Positions 8,316-16,177 are shown, counted from the stretch's first letter. The stretch: DNA of 64,000 nucleotides from Prauserella muralis (GCF_003202285.1 NZ_MASW01000001.1:1827681-1891680), one strand, 5' to 3'. Notes: generated from the sequence alone by a model not told the origin. Program-made: numbers and translations.

Positions 8316-8756
8316 GTGGACGGCTACTTCTACGACGAAGGCGCACTGACTCAGGCTGCGGATTATCTCCGTGGTGGTGTCGCAGATCTTGACTTGATCG
8401 CAAGTGACATGCCGGACGCGGTCGACGCTGGCTTCTCGTCGGAGGTCGTCGGTGCCGCGCTAGTCCGCGTTACGAAGGGCTGCGTCGCGCTGGCGCAGAT
8501 CGGCGACGGGATCGCAGACAAGCTACATGCTGCGAACGGTTCCTATGCCGATATCGAGAACACCAACGCAGGCCGTATGCGTTACGAAGGCCAGAAGTCA
8601 GAGGATTCGGTGAAGACGCTCGATCAGATCGATCGCGAGCGTCAAAACTCGGAGGCTGCGTATCCATTCGAGCATTCGCCTACGCCCGCCAAGACGCAGC
8701 CCAAGCCGCAAGCGGCGGAACCAGGAGATGTACCGGAACCACCCCCGCCACGCTGA
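8316..8756 (+). CDS. ESX-1 EspC-like / type VII secretion target protein
   Basis: 146 aa. The GTG at 8316 follows ACGAGGGGGA. The first about 95 residues are helical and resemble the EspC/WXG100-like family (DEGALTQAADYLRGGVADLD, VGAALVRVTKGCVALAQI); the tail is polar and proline-rich (EHSPTPAKTQPKPQ, EPPPPR). Proteins of this class are secreted as helical hairpins by type VII systems; no secretion core (EccC/EccB/MycP) is in the window, so the apparatus must be elsewhere. It closes the five-gene cassette starting at 4827. The family is probable, not certain. Confidence 0.65.
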   Translation: MDGYFYDEGALTQAADYLRGGVADLDLIASDMPDAVDAGFSSEVVGAALVRVTKGCVALAQIGDGIADKLHAANGSYADIENTNAGRMRYEGQKSEDSVKTLDQIDRERQNSEAAYPFEHSPTPAKTQPKPQAAEPGDVPEPPPPR

Positions 8757-8910
8757 CTGGCCGGGCGATCGTCGGACGACGCGGCCAAGGTACCCACCGG
8801 CGACCACCCCAGGCCATTCATTGCCCGGCCCGCCAGGCTGCAAGGCCCAGCCGCACCCCACTTCGATACGGAAGCGAGCCACACGGAAGGTGCAGACGTG
8901 CACTCGTAGT

Positions 8911-8976
8911 GCTTCCCCAATGCGGCATTCGCTCCATCCAGTGGCACCAGTGCCGCATTCGGTCCACTCCCAGTAG
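8911..8976. repeat. AATGCGGCATT palindromic repeat, family B locus 1
   Basis: Contains CCCCAATGCGGCATTCGCTC and a second, oppositely oriented core AGTGCCGCATTCGGTCCACT. It sits between the EspC-like gene and the convergent ABM gene. The same core recurs at 32580-32668 and 60294-60382. The remainder of 8757-8910 shows no gene. Confidence 0.75.
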
Positions 8977-8981
8977 GGTTC

Positions 8982-9266
8982 TCACGGATCCTCGACGCTG
9001 GCGATCCGGTACCTGTGCACGTCCGCCTCGCGGATCCGGCTGCCCAGGTCGTCACCCGGGCCCGCGCCCCGGAACCGGGCGAGCGCGTCATCGGAGGCCC
9101 ACCGCTCGTAGATGTTCACCCGGTCGGGTACCAGCGGGTCGGCGGTGATGCCGAAGTCGAGGCACCCCGGCGCACGGCGTGCCTGTTCGACGACCCGGCG
9201 GCAGTCCGCGACGTAGGCGTCCCGGTCGCGCTCGTCGACCCGGATCCGGCCCGCGATGATCAGCAT
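8982..9266 (-). CDS. Antibiotic biosynthesis monooxygenase (ABM) domain protein, putative quinol monooxygenase
   Basis: 94 aa, the length of a single ABM ferredoxin-like domain. It has the usual order: MLIIAGRIRVDERDRDAYV, then the CRRVVEQARRAPGCLDFGI helix-strand and the VNIYERWASDDALARF signature. These dimeric proteins oxidise quinols or degrade small aromatics without a cofactor, or act in detoxification. The substrate is unknown. It lies near the next minus-strand gene, the YrdB-like membrane protein, about 70 nt away. Confidence 0.85.
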   Translation of the reverse strand: MLIIAGRIRVDERDRDAYVADCRRVVEQARRAPGCLDFGITADPLVPDRVNIYERWASDDALARFRGAGPGDDLGSRIREADVHRYRIASVEDP

Positions 9267-9336
9267 CGTCTCTCCTCGTCGTCCGCATCGTGTGACGCCT
9301 GTATCGACTCGGACGGCGGAGGGAACTCATCGCGGC

Positions 9337-9711
9337 TCACGTGCCGGGTGCGGCACCCCGTTGCCGCTCCCGGTGCCGGTACCCGGTGACGACGACGGTG
9401 TTGACGAGCACGACGACCGCGAACACGGTGGCCAGCACGGCGTGCTCCCGGGCGTACAGCGCGGCCGCCGCCGCGCCGAACACGAGTGCCTTCACCGCCA
9501 GCACGCCGGGCACGGGCAGGGGAAACCGCGCCCGCGGCGCGGCGAAGAGGCCCCAGAGAACGGCGGCGAAGGTCGGCGCGCACAGTCCCAGCACGATCGC
9601 CCTCACGGTGCCGAGGTCGGCGGTGAAGCCCCAGTACGCCAGCGCGACCAGGGCGGCGAGTTCCAGCAGGAAGGCCAGTATCTCGTTGCTCCACCGCAGC
9701 GCGCCGTTCAC
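9337..9711 (-). CDS. YrdB-like (DUF2568) small membrane protein
   Basis: 124 aa with about four hydrophobic helices: EILAFLLELAALVALAYWGF, AIVLGLCAPTFAAVLWGLF, GVLAVKALVFGAAAAALY and AVLATVFAVVVLVNTVVVTG. The NEILAFLLEL-to-W-G start and the WGLFAAPRAR motif between helices 2 and 3 match the YrdB/DUF2568 family. Function unknown. GTG start at 9711. It is oriented with the ABM gene and away from doxX. Confidence 0.8.
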   Translation of the reverse strand: MNGALRWSNEILAFLLELAALVALAYWGFTADLGTVRAIVLGLCAPTFAAVLWGLFAAPRARFPLPVPGVLAVKALVFGAAAAALYAREHAVLATVFAVVVLVNTVVVTGYRHRERQRGAAPGT

Positions 9712-9821
9712 GGCCGCAGCTTAGCGGGGCACGCGGTCACGATTCGATCGTCGAACCGGTCGAACAGGCTCGCGCGGCGGTCAGGTTCTTTCCCCCGGCT
9801 TTACCTGGGCCGGATACGATC

Positions 9822-9841
9822 AACCTTGTTAGTTGAAGGTT
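9822..9841. promoter_or_regulatory. Dyad operator candidate upstream of doxX
   Basis: AACCTT at 9822-9827 and AAGGTT at 9836-9841 form a perfect 6-bp inverted repeat with an 8-nt gap that itself holds the GTTAGTTG motif. It ends 23 nt before the doxX start. Size and AT-richness suit a MarR- or TetR-type operator; the regulator is not known. Confidence 0.45.
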
Positions 9842-9864
9842 CATCTATACGGGGGTGGTTTGGG

Positions 9865-10305
9865 ATGTTCGGTCGCGTACAGGACGTGGCGGCGCTGCTC
9901 GGACGCGTCGCGATCGCGGTGGTGTTCCTCGCGCACGGGCTGCAGAAGTGGGACATGGGGATCGGAGGGACGGCCGACATGGTGGGCGCCGCGGGCGTTC
10001 CGCTGCCCACGGTCACCGCGTTGTTCCTCATGGCCGTCGAGGTGCTCGGCTCGATCGCGTTCATCGCCGGGTTCGCGCTGCCGGTGGTGGGCATCGGCTA
10101 CGCGATCAGCGGTCTCGGCGCCCTGTTCTTCGTCCACCTCGACGCCGGGCTCACCGGCCAGGGCGGCTACGAACTCGTGCTGGTGCTCGGGCTCGCCGGG
10201 CTGGCGCTGGGCTTCAACGGCGGGCGGCTCTCGCTCGACCACCTGATCTTCGGGCGCAGGCGCGCCGCCGCCGGCAAGGCCGATGCGGCGTGGCAGAACG
10301 CCTGA
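9865..10305 (+). CDS. DoxX family membrane protein
   Basis: 146 aa, four transmembrane helices, starting with the DoxX pattern LLGRVAIAVVFLAHGLQKW and followed by VPLPTVTALFLMAVEVLGSI, GFALPVVGIGYAISGLGALF and the final GGYELVLVLGLAGLALGF. DoxX proteins are linked to thiol/redox stress and sulfur metabolism, often under MarR control. The ATG at 9865 is favoured over upstream in-frame codons because GTG GTT TGG G precedes it directly and homologues start here. A dyad lies 23 nt upstream. It ends in a hairpin shared with the convergent gene. Confidence 0.9.
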   Translation: MFGRVQDVAALLGRVAIAVVFLAHGLQKWDMGIGGTADMVGAAGVPLPTVTALFLMAVEVLGSIAFIAGFALPVVGIGYAISGLGALFFVHLDAGLTGQGGYELVLVLGLAGLALGFNGGRLSLDHLIFGRRRAAAGKADAAWQNA

Positions 10306-10330
10306 CCTTGCCGGTCGCGGACCGGTCAGG
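10301..10330. terminator. Bidirectional terminator between doxX and the TIGR03089 gene
   Basis: CCGGTC at 10311-10316 pairs with GACCGG at 10320-10325, and the outer CCTGACC pairs with GGTCAGG, ending at 10330. The hairpin spans the stop codons of both convergent genes. Confidence 0.6.
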
Positions 10331-11036
10331 ACACCAGGTCCACCGTCGTGCGCTCCGTCGTGCGATGGGCGTCCAGCCGGGCGGGGTCGGCGTTGGTCAC
10401 CTGCACCAGGCTCGCCCCGGCGGCCAGTGGTGCGAGCAGCGCGTCGAGCACCCCGTCCGGCAGCGACCACGCCCGCGTGGACAGCACGCGATCGCCCGCG
10501 CCGATGCCCAGCGCCGTGGCCCGCTCCCTGGCCGTGGCCAGCAGGTCGTCGACCGTGGTGCCGAGCAGCGCGGGCGTGCCGCCGTCGATGGGCAGCAGCG
10601 GGGAGAAGTCGTCACCGGCGAGCCGGGCCTCCGAGAGGTAGTCGAGCGCCCCACCCGACGGCGGCGCGCCGAGCCCCCGGCCCAGCGGGTCGAGCGCGAC
10701 GATCGCCGTCGCCTCGGCCTTGCCCGGCGTGCCCTCCGGCCCGGTGAACGCGACGCGCGCACCCGCCGGGTCGGCCACGACGTGCGCCCCGCACCACCAC
10801 GCACCCAGCAGGACCCCTGCGGTCTGCCAGTGGGCGGGCAGGTCGACGGCGACCTCGTCGCCCGGCTCGACGTCGAACTCCTCCACCAGCCAGTTCGCGG
10901 TCTTCGCCGCCCAGTTCGCCGTCGTGGCGACGGACAGCTCGATCCGGCTGCCCGTGGCGTCGTCGTAGTGCGTCACCAGCGGCCGGGCCGCGGACGAGGC
11001 CAGCATCGGGCGCAACAGCTGTTCGGTGAGGCTCAC
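10326..11036 (-). CDS. TIGR03089 family protein (adenylation-domain-like)
   Basis: 236 aa. It resembles the N-terminal part of acyl-CoA synthetases (LVTHYDDATGSRIELSVATT, WLVEEFDVEPGDEVAVDLPA, LLGAWWCGAHVV) but lacks the P-loop, the ATP-binding YGLTE region and the whole C-terminal lid, so it is unlikely to adenylate anything. This truncated layout is normal for TIGR03089, a family that sits beside CpsA-type LCP genes in actinobacteria (Rv3268 next to Rv3267 in M. tuberculosis, from memory). The same order is seen here: it follows two LCP genes on the minus strand by 22 nt. Function unknown. Confidence 0.85.
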   Translation of the reverse strand: MSLTEQLLRPMLASSAARPLVTHYDDATGSRIELSVATTANWAAKTANWLVEEFDVEPGDEVAVDLPAHWQTAGVLLGAWWCGAHVVADPAGARVAFTGPEGTPGKAEATAIVALDPLGRGLGAPPSGGALDYLSEARLAGDDFSPLLPIDGGTPALLGTTVDDLLATARERATALGIGAGDRVLSTRAWSLPDGVLDALLAPLAAGASLVQVTNADPARLDAHRTTERTTVDLVS

Positions 11037-11058
11037 ACACCCGACCCTAACGACCCGG

Positions 11059-12405
11059 TCAGTTCACGCACGGCACCCCGTCGGCCGTGATGGGGGCCGA
11101 CGCACCGGCCGCGGGTGCCGAGCCGCCGCCTCCGGCCGCCGGTGGGGGCAGGTCCCTGTTCACCAGGTTGCGCAGGAACGAGCGCACCTGCCCGGTGTCC
11201 ACGGTGATGATGCTCTGGCCGTCCGCGCTGCGCGCGCCCACCTGCACCACCGGGATCGTCACGAACCGGATCTTGCCGCTCGCGATGTCCTTGGCCTGCT
11301 CGGCGAACTGCAGCAGGTCCAGGTCGGGGTCCATCACCAGCGAGCGGCGCACCGTCTCGGTGAGCTGGCTGAGCTTGCCGGGGTTGGTCAGCGTGCCCGC
11401 CGAGAGCACCTTGTTCAGCGCCGACGCCAGGAACGCCTGCTGCCGCACGATGCGGTCGAGGTCGCCCCTCGGCAGGTTCTTGCGCTGGCGCACGAACGAC
11501 AGCGCCTCGCCACCCGAGACGACCTGCGGCCCGGCCGCGAAGTCGGCACCCGAGTCCTTGTCCTCGGTCGCGTGGTTCAGGCACACCTCCACACCGCCGA
11601 GCGCCTCGGTGAGCAGGTAGAAGCCGAGCAGTCCGATCTCGGCGTAGTGGTCGATGCTGACCTGGGTGAAGTCCTGCACGGTCTTGACCAGGGCTCGCCT
11701 GCCCGCCTGGTCCGACTCGCGGGAGATGGCGGCGCTGTCGGTCCTGCCCTCGGCGCGCAGCCGCTGAGCCTCCGCGACCTTCGCCGCCCCGTACGCCGAG
11801 TTGATCTTGTCCCGCCCGCCCTGCGGCACGTCCACCCAGGTGTCGCGGGGGATCGACACGGCCGACGGTGCGCTGCCGTCCTTCGGGATGCGCAGGACGA
11901 TCAGCGTGTCGGTGTTGATGCCCTCCTTGCTCTCCGTGCGCAGCTGCTTGAGCATCGACAGCGGCAGCGGATTGCCCTGCATGTCGGTGCGCGAGTCGGC
12001 GCCGACCAGCAGGATGTCGGTGGCCCCGTCGTCCTTCGGCGGGGGAGGAGTGCCCTCCTCGTCGTCCCCGTGGTCGTCGTAGGTCAGCGCGTCGGTGGTC
12101 TGGACGTTGTCCTGCAGCTGGTCCAGCGTCGCGTAGGCGTAGCCGGTGGCGGCCAGCGCCACCACCGACAGCAGGGCGATGAGCGTGCGGGCCGCGGCGC
12201 GCACCGGCGAGCGCCTGCGCCGCCGCGGCGGCGCGTCCCCGGCCTGCTCGCCGGGCCGGCCGGCGTCACCGTCCCCGTCCTCGGAATCGGGGGCCTCGCC
12301 ATCGCCCGTCCCCGATGAGCGGGGGTACGGCGTCGGGACAGCCGACGAGGCCACCTCCGGCTCGGACTCAGTCCGGCCGGCGTCGCGATCGTCGTCGTTG
12401 TCCAC
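11059..12405 (-). CDS. LytR-CpsA-Psr (LCP) family protein, no LytR_C domain
   Basis: 448 aa. An acidic/proline-rich cytoplasmic N-terminus precedes one transmembrane helix at about 72-93 (ALLSVVALAATGYAYATLD). The extracytoplasmic LCP domain follows with its arginine/aspartate landmarks: DILLVGADSRTDMQGNPL, DTLIVLRIPKDG, SIPRDTWVDVPQGGRDKINS and FVRQRKNLPRGDLDRIVRQQ. LCP enzymes move polyprenyl-phosphate-linked glycans onto peptidoglycan (arabinogalactan in mycobacteria). The protein ends in TADGVPCVN, a tail shared almost exactly with the LCP encoded upstream. It is second in the minus-strand run LCP-LCP-TIGR03089. Confidence 0.95.
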   Translation of the reverse strand: MDNDDDRDAGRTESEPEVASSAVPTPYPRSSGTGDGEAPDSEDGDGDAGRPGEQAGDAPPRRRRRSPVRAAARTLIALLSVVALAATGYAYATLDQLQDNVQTTDALTYDDHGDDEEGTPPPPKDDGATDILLVGADSRTDMQGNPLPLSMLKQLRTESKEGINTDTLIVLRIPKDGSAPSAVSIPRDTWVDVPQGGRDKINSAYGAAKVAEAQRLRAEGRTDSAAISRESDQAGRRALVKTVQDFTQVSIDHYAEIGLLGFYLLTEALGGVEVCLNHATEDKDSGADFAAGPQVVSGGEALSFVRQRKNLPRGDLDRIVRQQAFLASALNKVLSAGTLTNPGKLSQLTETVRRSLVMDPDLDLLQFAEQAKDIASGKIRFVTIPVVQVGARSADGQSIITVDTGQVRSFLRNLVNRDLPPPAAGGGGSAPAAGASAPITADGVPCVN

Positions 12406-12449
12406 GCTGGCTCCTCCCCACCCCGCGCGCGGTCCCCATGACGGACAGC

Positions 12450-14051
12450 CTAGTTGACGCAGGGCACGTCACCGGCGGTGATGGGCTCATCCGGCTCGGC
12501 GCCGTCCGTCTGCTGCGCGCCGGAGGGCGAGGTGAGGTTCTGCCGCGGAGGTGCCTGCCCCGCGAAGCTGGGCTCGGCGGCGGCCTCGGAGCTCGCGGTG
12601 ACGTTCAGCTCGTAGTCGGAACCGAGGATGACGCTCAGCCTGCCACTGGCCAGCGTGCTGTCCTCCACGGCGGCCAGCGTCTCGCCGAGTGCCTGGCGCA
12701 CGGCGTCCACGGCCGACTCCTCGCCCGGGTGGTAGTGGATCACCGACTCCGTGGCCGGGTCCACTGTGGCGAAACCCTCGCCCTGGAAACCCTTGCTCTG
12801 CAACAGTTCTCGCACGGACTCGCCGAGACCCTCGTCGCCGGATCCGTTGAAGACGTCCACGGTGATCTCCTCGGCGCCCGCGATCACCGATGGCGCCGGC
12901 TCCGTGGTGTCCTCCTGCTCGTCGGTGACGAGTTCGTCGACGAACGCGCGGACCTCCTGCTGGTCCACCTCCAACACGGACGCACTGCCGATCCGTGCGT
13001 CGCCGATCACGGGGATGGTGTGAAACTCCACGTTGCCGCCGGACAGGTTGCGCATCTGCGCGGCGAACTGCAGCAGGTCCCAGTCCTTCGACAGCACCAC
13101 CGACTTCTTCACCGCCGCGACCACGTCACTGAGCCTGCCCGGGTCGAACAGCACCTCCGAGGAGAGCATCTTGCGCACCAGACCGGACAGGAACGCCTGC
13201 TGCCGGGCGATGCGATCGAGGTCGCCGTTCGGCAGGTCGTAGCGCTGCCGGACGAACGCGAGCGCCTGCACGCCCTGCAGGGTCTGCCGCCCCGCGGGCA
13301 GGTTCACGCCGGAGTTCCGCTCCCGCACGCGGTTGTTCAGGCACACCTCGACGCCGCCGATGGCCTTCGTCACCTCGTAGAAGCTCGCGAGGTTCACCTC
13401 GGCGTAGCGGTCGATCATCCCGCGCTTGCCGATGAACTGCTCGATCGTGGCGATCAGGTTGCGCCTGCCCGCCTCCCTCGCCTTCTGCTCGATCTCGTCC
13501 TGCCCGAGTTCGCCCTCCTGCTGCAGGGTCTCGAACCGGTCGTTGTAGGCGTAGACGAACGCGCTGTTGAGCTTGTGCGTGCCGTAGCCGCCTGCCAGCT
13601 CCACCCAGGAGTCGCGGGGGAACGAGATCGCCACCGCGCGCGTGCCGTCCTGGGGGATGTGCACGAGGATCATGGTGTCGGTCTGCCGCTCACCGTTGGC
13701 CTCACCCGCGTGCAGCCGGTTGAGCACCTCCTGGGGAAGCGGGTTGCCCTGGGCGTCGGTGCGGCTGTCCTGCCCGACGAGGAGTATGTCGATTGCTCCA
13801 TCCAGCGGAACGGCCTGTGGTTCGCTGTCGAACACGTCCGTTGTGGTGACACCCGAACTGACGTTGCCGACGAACTGCCAGCCGTACCAGGCCAGCGCGA
13901 GAACGGCCACCGAGACGAGTGAGATGACGGCCTTGCCACCCAGGAGAGCGAACGCGCCCACCCGGCTCCTGCGGCGCACTGATGCCGCCTCGACCGGTCC
14001 CCGCGGCCAGTCGGTCACCGTGCGCTCCTCCCAGTCGACGCCACGATCCAC
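12450..14051 (-). CDS. LytR-CpsA-Psr (LCP) family protein with LytR_C domain (CpsA-like)
   Basis: 533 aa. One transmembrane helix at about 34-58 (VISLVSVAVLALAWYGW), then an LCP catalytic domain (DILLVGQDSRTDAQGNPLPQ, VAISFPRDSWVELAGGYGTH, FVRQRYDLPNGDLDRIARQQ). A LytR_C domain follows from about residue 400 (ITVDVFNGSGDEGLGESVRE). It ends PITAGDVPCVN, like its neighbour. By family it is a cell-wall glycan ligase attaching arabinogalactan-type polymer. It is divergent from rfbB, which supplies the rhamnose linker precursor, and has the same setting as CpsA1/Rv3267 of M. tuberculosis. The 112-nt shared upstream region contains two hairpins. Confidence 0.95.
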   Translation of the reverse strand: MDRGVDWEERTVTDWPRGPVEAASVRRRSRVGAFALLGGKAVISLVSVAVLALAWYGWQFVGNVSSGVTTTDVFDSEPQAVPLDGAIDILLVGQDSRTDAQGNPLPQEVLNRLHAGEANGERQTDTMILVHIPQDGTRAVAISFPRDSWVELAGGYGTHKLNSAFVYAYNDRFETLQQEGELGQDEIEQKAREAGRRNLIATIEQFIGKRGMIDRYAEVNLASFYEVTKAIGGVEVCLNNRVRERNSGVNLPAGRQTLQGVQALAFVRQRYDLPNGDLDRIARQQAFLSGLVRKMLSSEVLFDPGRLSDVVAAVKKSVVLSKDWDLLQFAAQMRNLSGGNVEFHTIPVIGDARIGSASVLEVDQQEVRAFVDELVTDEQEDTTEPAPSVIAGAEEITVDVFNGSGDEGLGESVRELLQSKGFQGEGFATVDPATESVIHYHPGEESAVDAVRQALGETLAAVEDSTLASGRLSVILGSDYELNVTASSEAAAEPSFAGQAPPRQNLTSPSGAQQTDGAEPDEPITAGDVPCVN

Positions 14052-14085
14052 ACTACTGATCTACTTGTGAGGAGTGCGTTCGATC

Positions 14086-14142
14086 GGGAAACGTTGCCTG
14101 GATGTTGCGTTTCCCTCGGGGCAGCCCGTGACAGACTGCCCC
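14086..14142 (+). promoter_or_regulatory. Two consecutive inverted repeats in the rfbB / LCP divergent region
   Basis: GGGAAACG (14086-14093) pairs perfectly with CGTTTCCC (14108-14115). GGGGCAG (14118-14121 plus 14122-14124) pairs with CTGCCCC (14136-14142). The second ends about 10 nt before the RBS GGGAGG (14152-14157) of rfbB. They may be operators or leader hairpins. A related GGAAAC/GTTTCC dyad precedes manB at 26232-26250. Confidence 0.5.
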
Positions 14143-14163
14143 GACGAGTCCGGGAGGAAACAC

Positions 14164-15156
14164 ATGCGAGTGCTGGTCACCGGTGGAGCGGGGTTCATCG
14201 GGTCGCACTATGTGCGGCAGGCGCTCACCGGTGCGTATCCCTCGCTGCGCGACGCCGAGGTCGTGGTGCTCGACAAGCTCACCTACGCGGGCAGCGAGAG
14301 CAACCTCGTGCCCGTGGCCGCCGAGGAACGGCTGCGTTTCGTCCGCGGCGACATCTGCGACGGCGCACTGGTCGGCGAGCTGATGGCCGGCGTCGATCTC
14401 GTCGTCCACTTCGCGGCGGAGTCGCATGTGGATCGCTCGATCCTGGGCTCGGCCGACTTCGTGCTCACCAACGTGCTCGGCACGCAGACGCTGCTGCAGG
14501 CCGCTCACGACGCGGGTGTCGGAAAATTCGTGCACGTCTCCACCGACGAGGTGTACGGCTCGATTGAGAGCGGCTCGTGGTCGGAGGACCACGTGCTGGA
14601 GCCGAACTCGCCGTACTCGGCGTCGAAAGCGTCGTCGGACCTGCTGGCGCGGTCGTTCCACCGCACCTACGGGCTGCCCGTGTGTGTCACGCGGTGCTCG
14701 AACAACTACGGCCCGTATCAGTTCCCGGAGAAGGTCATCCCGTTGTTCGTGACGAACCTGCTCGACGGCAAGCCGGTGCCGCTCTACGGCGACGGGCTCA
14801 ACGTGCGCGACTGGCTGCACGTGGACGACCACTGCCACGGCATCCAGCTCGTCGCCGACCGGGGCAGGCCGGGCGAGATCTACAACATCGGCGGCGGCAC
14901 CGAGCTCACCAACCGCGAGCTGACCGAGCGCCTGCTGGCCGCCGTCGGCGCGGGCTGGGAGATGGTCGAGCCGGTGGAGGACCGCAAGGGGCACGACCGG
15001 CGGTACTCGGTCGACATCGGCAAGATCCGTACGGAACTCGGGTACGAGCCCCGGATCGACTTCGAGACCGGCCTCGCCGACACTGTCCGCTGGTACTCGC
15101 AGAACCGCGCGTGGTGGGAGCCGTTGAAGGGCCGGGCCACGCTGACAGGGAGGTGA
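14164..15156 (+). CDS. rfbB: dTDP-glucose 4,6-dehydratase
   Basis: 330 aa. Extended SDR enzyme that makes dTDP-4-keto-6-deoxy-glucose, step two of dTDP-L-rhamnose synthesis. Seen: the NAD-binding MRVLVTGGAGFIGSHYVR, HFAAESHVDRSI, the STDEVYG strand, the active-site YSASKASSDLL (YxxxK), and RCSNNYGPYQFPEKVIPLF, which is diagnostic of RmlB. The ATG at 14164 follows GGGAGG by 6 nt, and gives the normal N-terminus; the longer in-frame start is rejected. The stop overlaps the rfbD start (TGATG). Rhamnose is needed for the arabinogalactan linker, consistent with the adjacent LCP genes. rmlA and rmlC are not in this window. Confidence 0.97.
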   Translation: MRVLVTGGAGFIGSHYVRQALTGAYPSLRDAEVVVLDKLTYAGSESNLVPVAAEERLRFVRGDICDGALVGELMAGVDLVVHFAAESHVDRSILGSADFVLTNVLGTQTLLQAAHDAGVGKFVHVSTDEVYGSIESGSWSEDHVLEPNSPYSASKASSDLLARSFHRTYGLPVCVTRCSNNYGPYQFPEKVIPLFVTNLLDGKPVPLYGDGLNVRDWLHVDDHCHGIQLVADRGRPGEIYNIGGGTELTNRELTERLLAAVGAGWEMVEPVEDRKGHDRRYSVDIGKIRTELGYEPRIDFETGLADTVRWYSQNRAWWEPLKGRATLTGR

Positions 15157-16097
15157 TGGCCGTGGCGGGTCTGGCGATCCTGGTGCCCGGTGGCACGGGC
15201 CAGGTGGGCAGTGACCTTGCTGACCTTGCTGACCTTGCCGGCCGTGCTGACCGTGCCGGCCGCGCCGGCGGTGCGGGCGAGGGCGTGGACGTGCGCGCCC
15301 CCGGGTCGGGCGAGCTGGACGTGACCGAGGCGGGCGCCGTCGTGGAGGCCGTCTCGGCACTGGCCGCCAGGGCCAGGGAGAGCGGCCGGTTCCCGATCGT
15401 CGTCAACGCTGCCGCCTACACGGCGGTGGACGCGGCCGAGACCGACGAGTACCGCGCCTTCGCCGTCAACGCCGACGGCCCGAGGGTGCTCGCCGCGGCC
15501 TGTTCCTCGCGGCGCGTTCCCCTGGTGCACCTGTCCACCGACTACGTCTTCGCCGGCGACGGCGACCGGCCCTACGAGCCGGACGACCCGCTCGGGCCCC
15601 GCAGCGCCTACGGGCGCACCAAGGCCGCCGGGGAGGACGCGGTGCTCGGCTCGGGCGCGCAGGCGTGGATCGTGCGCACGTCCTGGGTGTACGGCGAGGC
15701 CGGCGCCAACTTCGTCAAGACCATGACCCGGCTGGAGAAGGAACGCGACACGCTGTCCGTTGTGGACGACCAGCGCGGGACGCCGACGTGGTCGGCCGAC
15801 CTCGCGGCGGGGCTGCTCCAGCTCGCGGGCCGGATCGCCGACGGCGCGGGACCCGCCCGGCGGGTGCTGCACTGCACCGGTGGTGGCGAGACCACCTGGT
15901 TCGCCTTCGCCCGCGCCATCTTCTCCGAGCTGGGCGCCGACCCGGAGCGCGTGCGGCCGTGCACCACCGAGGAGTTCCCGCGCCCCGCGCCCCGGCCCGC
16001 CTACTCGGTGCTGTCGTCGGCGTCGTGGACCGAGGCGGGGCTGACACCGTTGCGCCCGTGGCGCGAGGCACTGCACGCCTACTTCCAGCGCGGCTGA
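15156..16097 (+). CDS. rfbD: dTDP-4-dehydrorhamnose reductase
   Basis: 313 aa. SDR enzyme for the last step of dTDP-L-rhamnose synthesis. Motifs: LAILVPGGTGQVGSDLADLA (modified Rossmann glycine motif), VVNAAAYTAVDAAETD, VHLSTDYVFAGDGDRPY, PRSAYGRTKAAGE (YxxxK) and IVRTSWVYGEAGANFVKTM, all typical of RmlD. ATG at 15156 overlaps the rfbB stop by one base; GTG at 15162 is an alternative. Odd: after the first helix the protein carries seven (D/G)(L/R)A triplets from a 9-nt tandem repeat (15213-15275), an insertion in a loop of the cofactor domain. The rest is full length and all catalytic residues are present. Confidence 0.95.
   Translation: MAVAGLAILVPGGTGQVGSDLADLADLAGRADRAGRAGGAGEGVDVRAPGSGELDVTEAGAVVEAVSALAARARESGRFPIVVNAAAYTAVDAAETDEYRAFAVNADGPRVLAAACSSRRVPLVHLSTDYVFAGDGDRPYEPDDPLGPRSAYGRTKAAGEDAVLGSGAQAWIVRTSWVYGEAGANFVKTMTRLEKERDTLSVVDDQRGTPTWSADLAAGLLQLAGRIADGAGPARRVLHCTGGGETTWFAFARAIFSELGADPERVRPCTTEEFPRPAPRPAYSVLSSASWTEAGLTPLRPWREALHAYFQRG
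15213..15275 (+). repeat. 9-nt tandem repeat inside rfbD
   Basis: Seven contiguous 9-nt units: GACCTTGCT twice, then GACCTTGCC, GGCCGTGCT, GACCGTGCC, GGCCGCGCC and GGCGGTGCG. They are in frame and encode DLA-DLA-DLA-GRA-DRA-GRA-GGA. Unit gain or loss would keep the reading frame. Confidence 0.85.
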
Positions 16098-16110
16098 ACG
16101 GCCTGCGGGC

Positions 16111-16163
16111 GAGCCGAAGGGCACCTTGGGTACACGGTACGTACCCAAGGTCACCGTGGGCTC
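16111..16163. repeat. Long inverted repeat, family A copy 2 (bidirectional terminator-like)
   Basis: Arms 16111-16133 and 16141-16163 are complementary over 23 nt with 4 mismatches. The left arm is the same GAGCCGAAGGGCACCTTGGG sequence as at 611. It lies between the convergent rfbD and glycosyltransferase genes. Confidence 0.85.
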
Positions 16164-16177
16164 GGTGGCGGTGGGCG

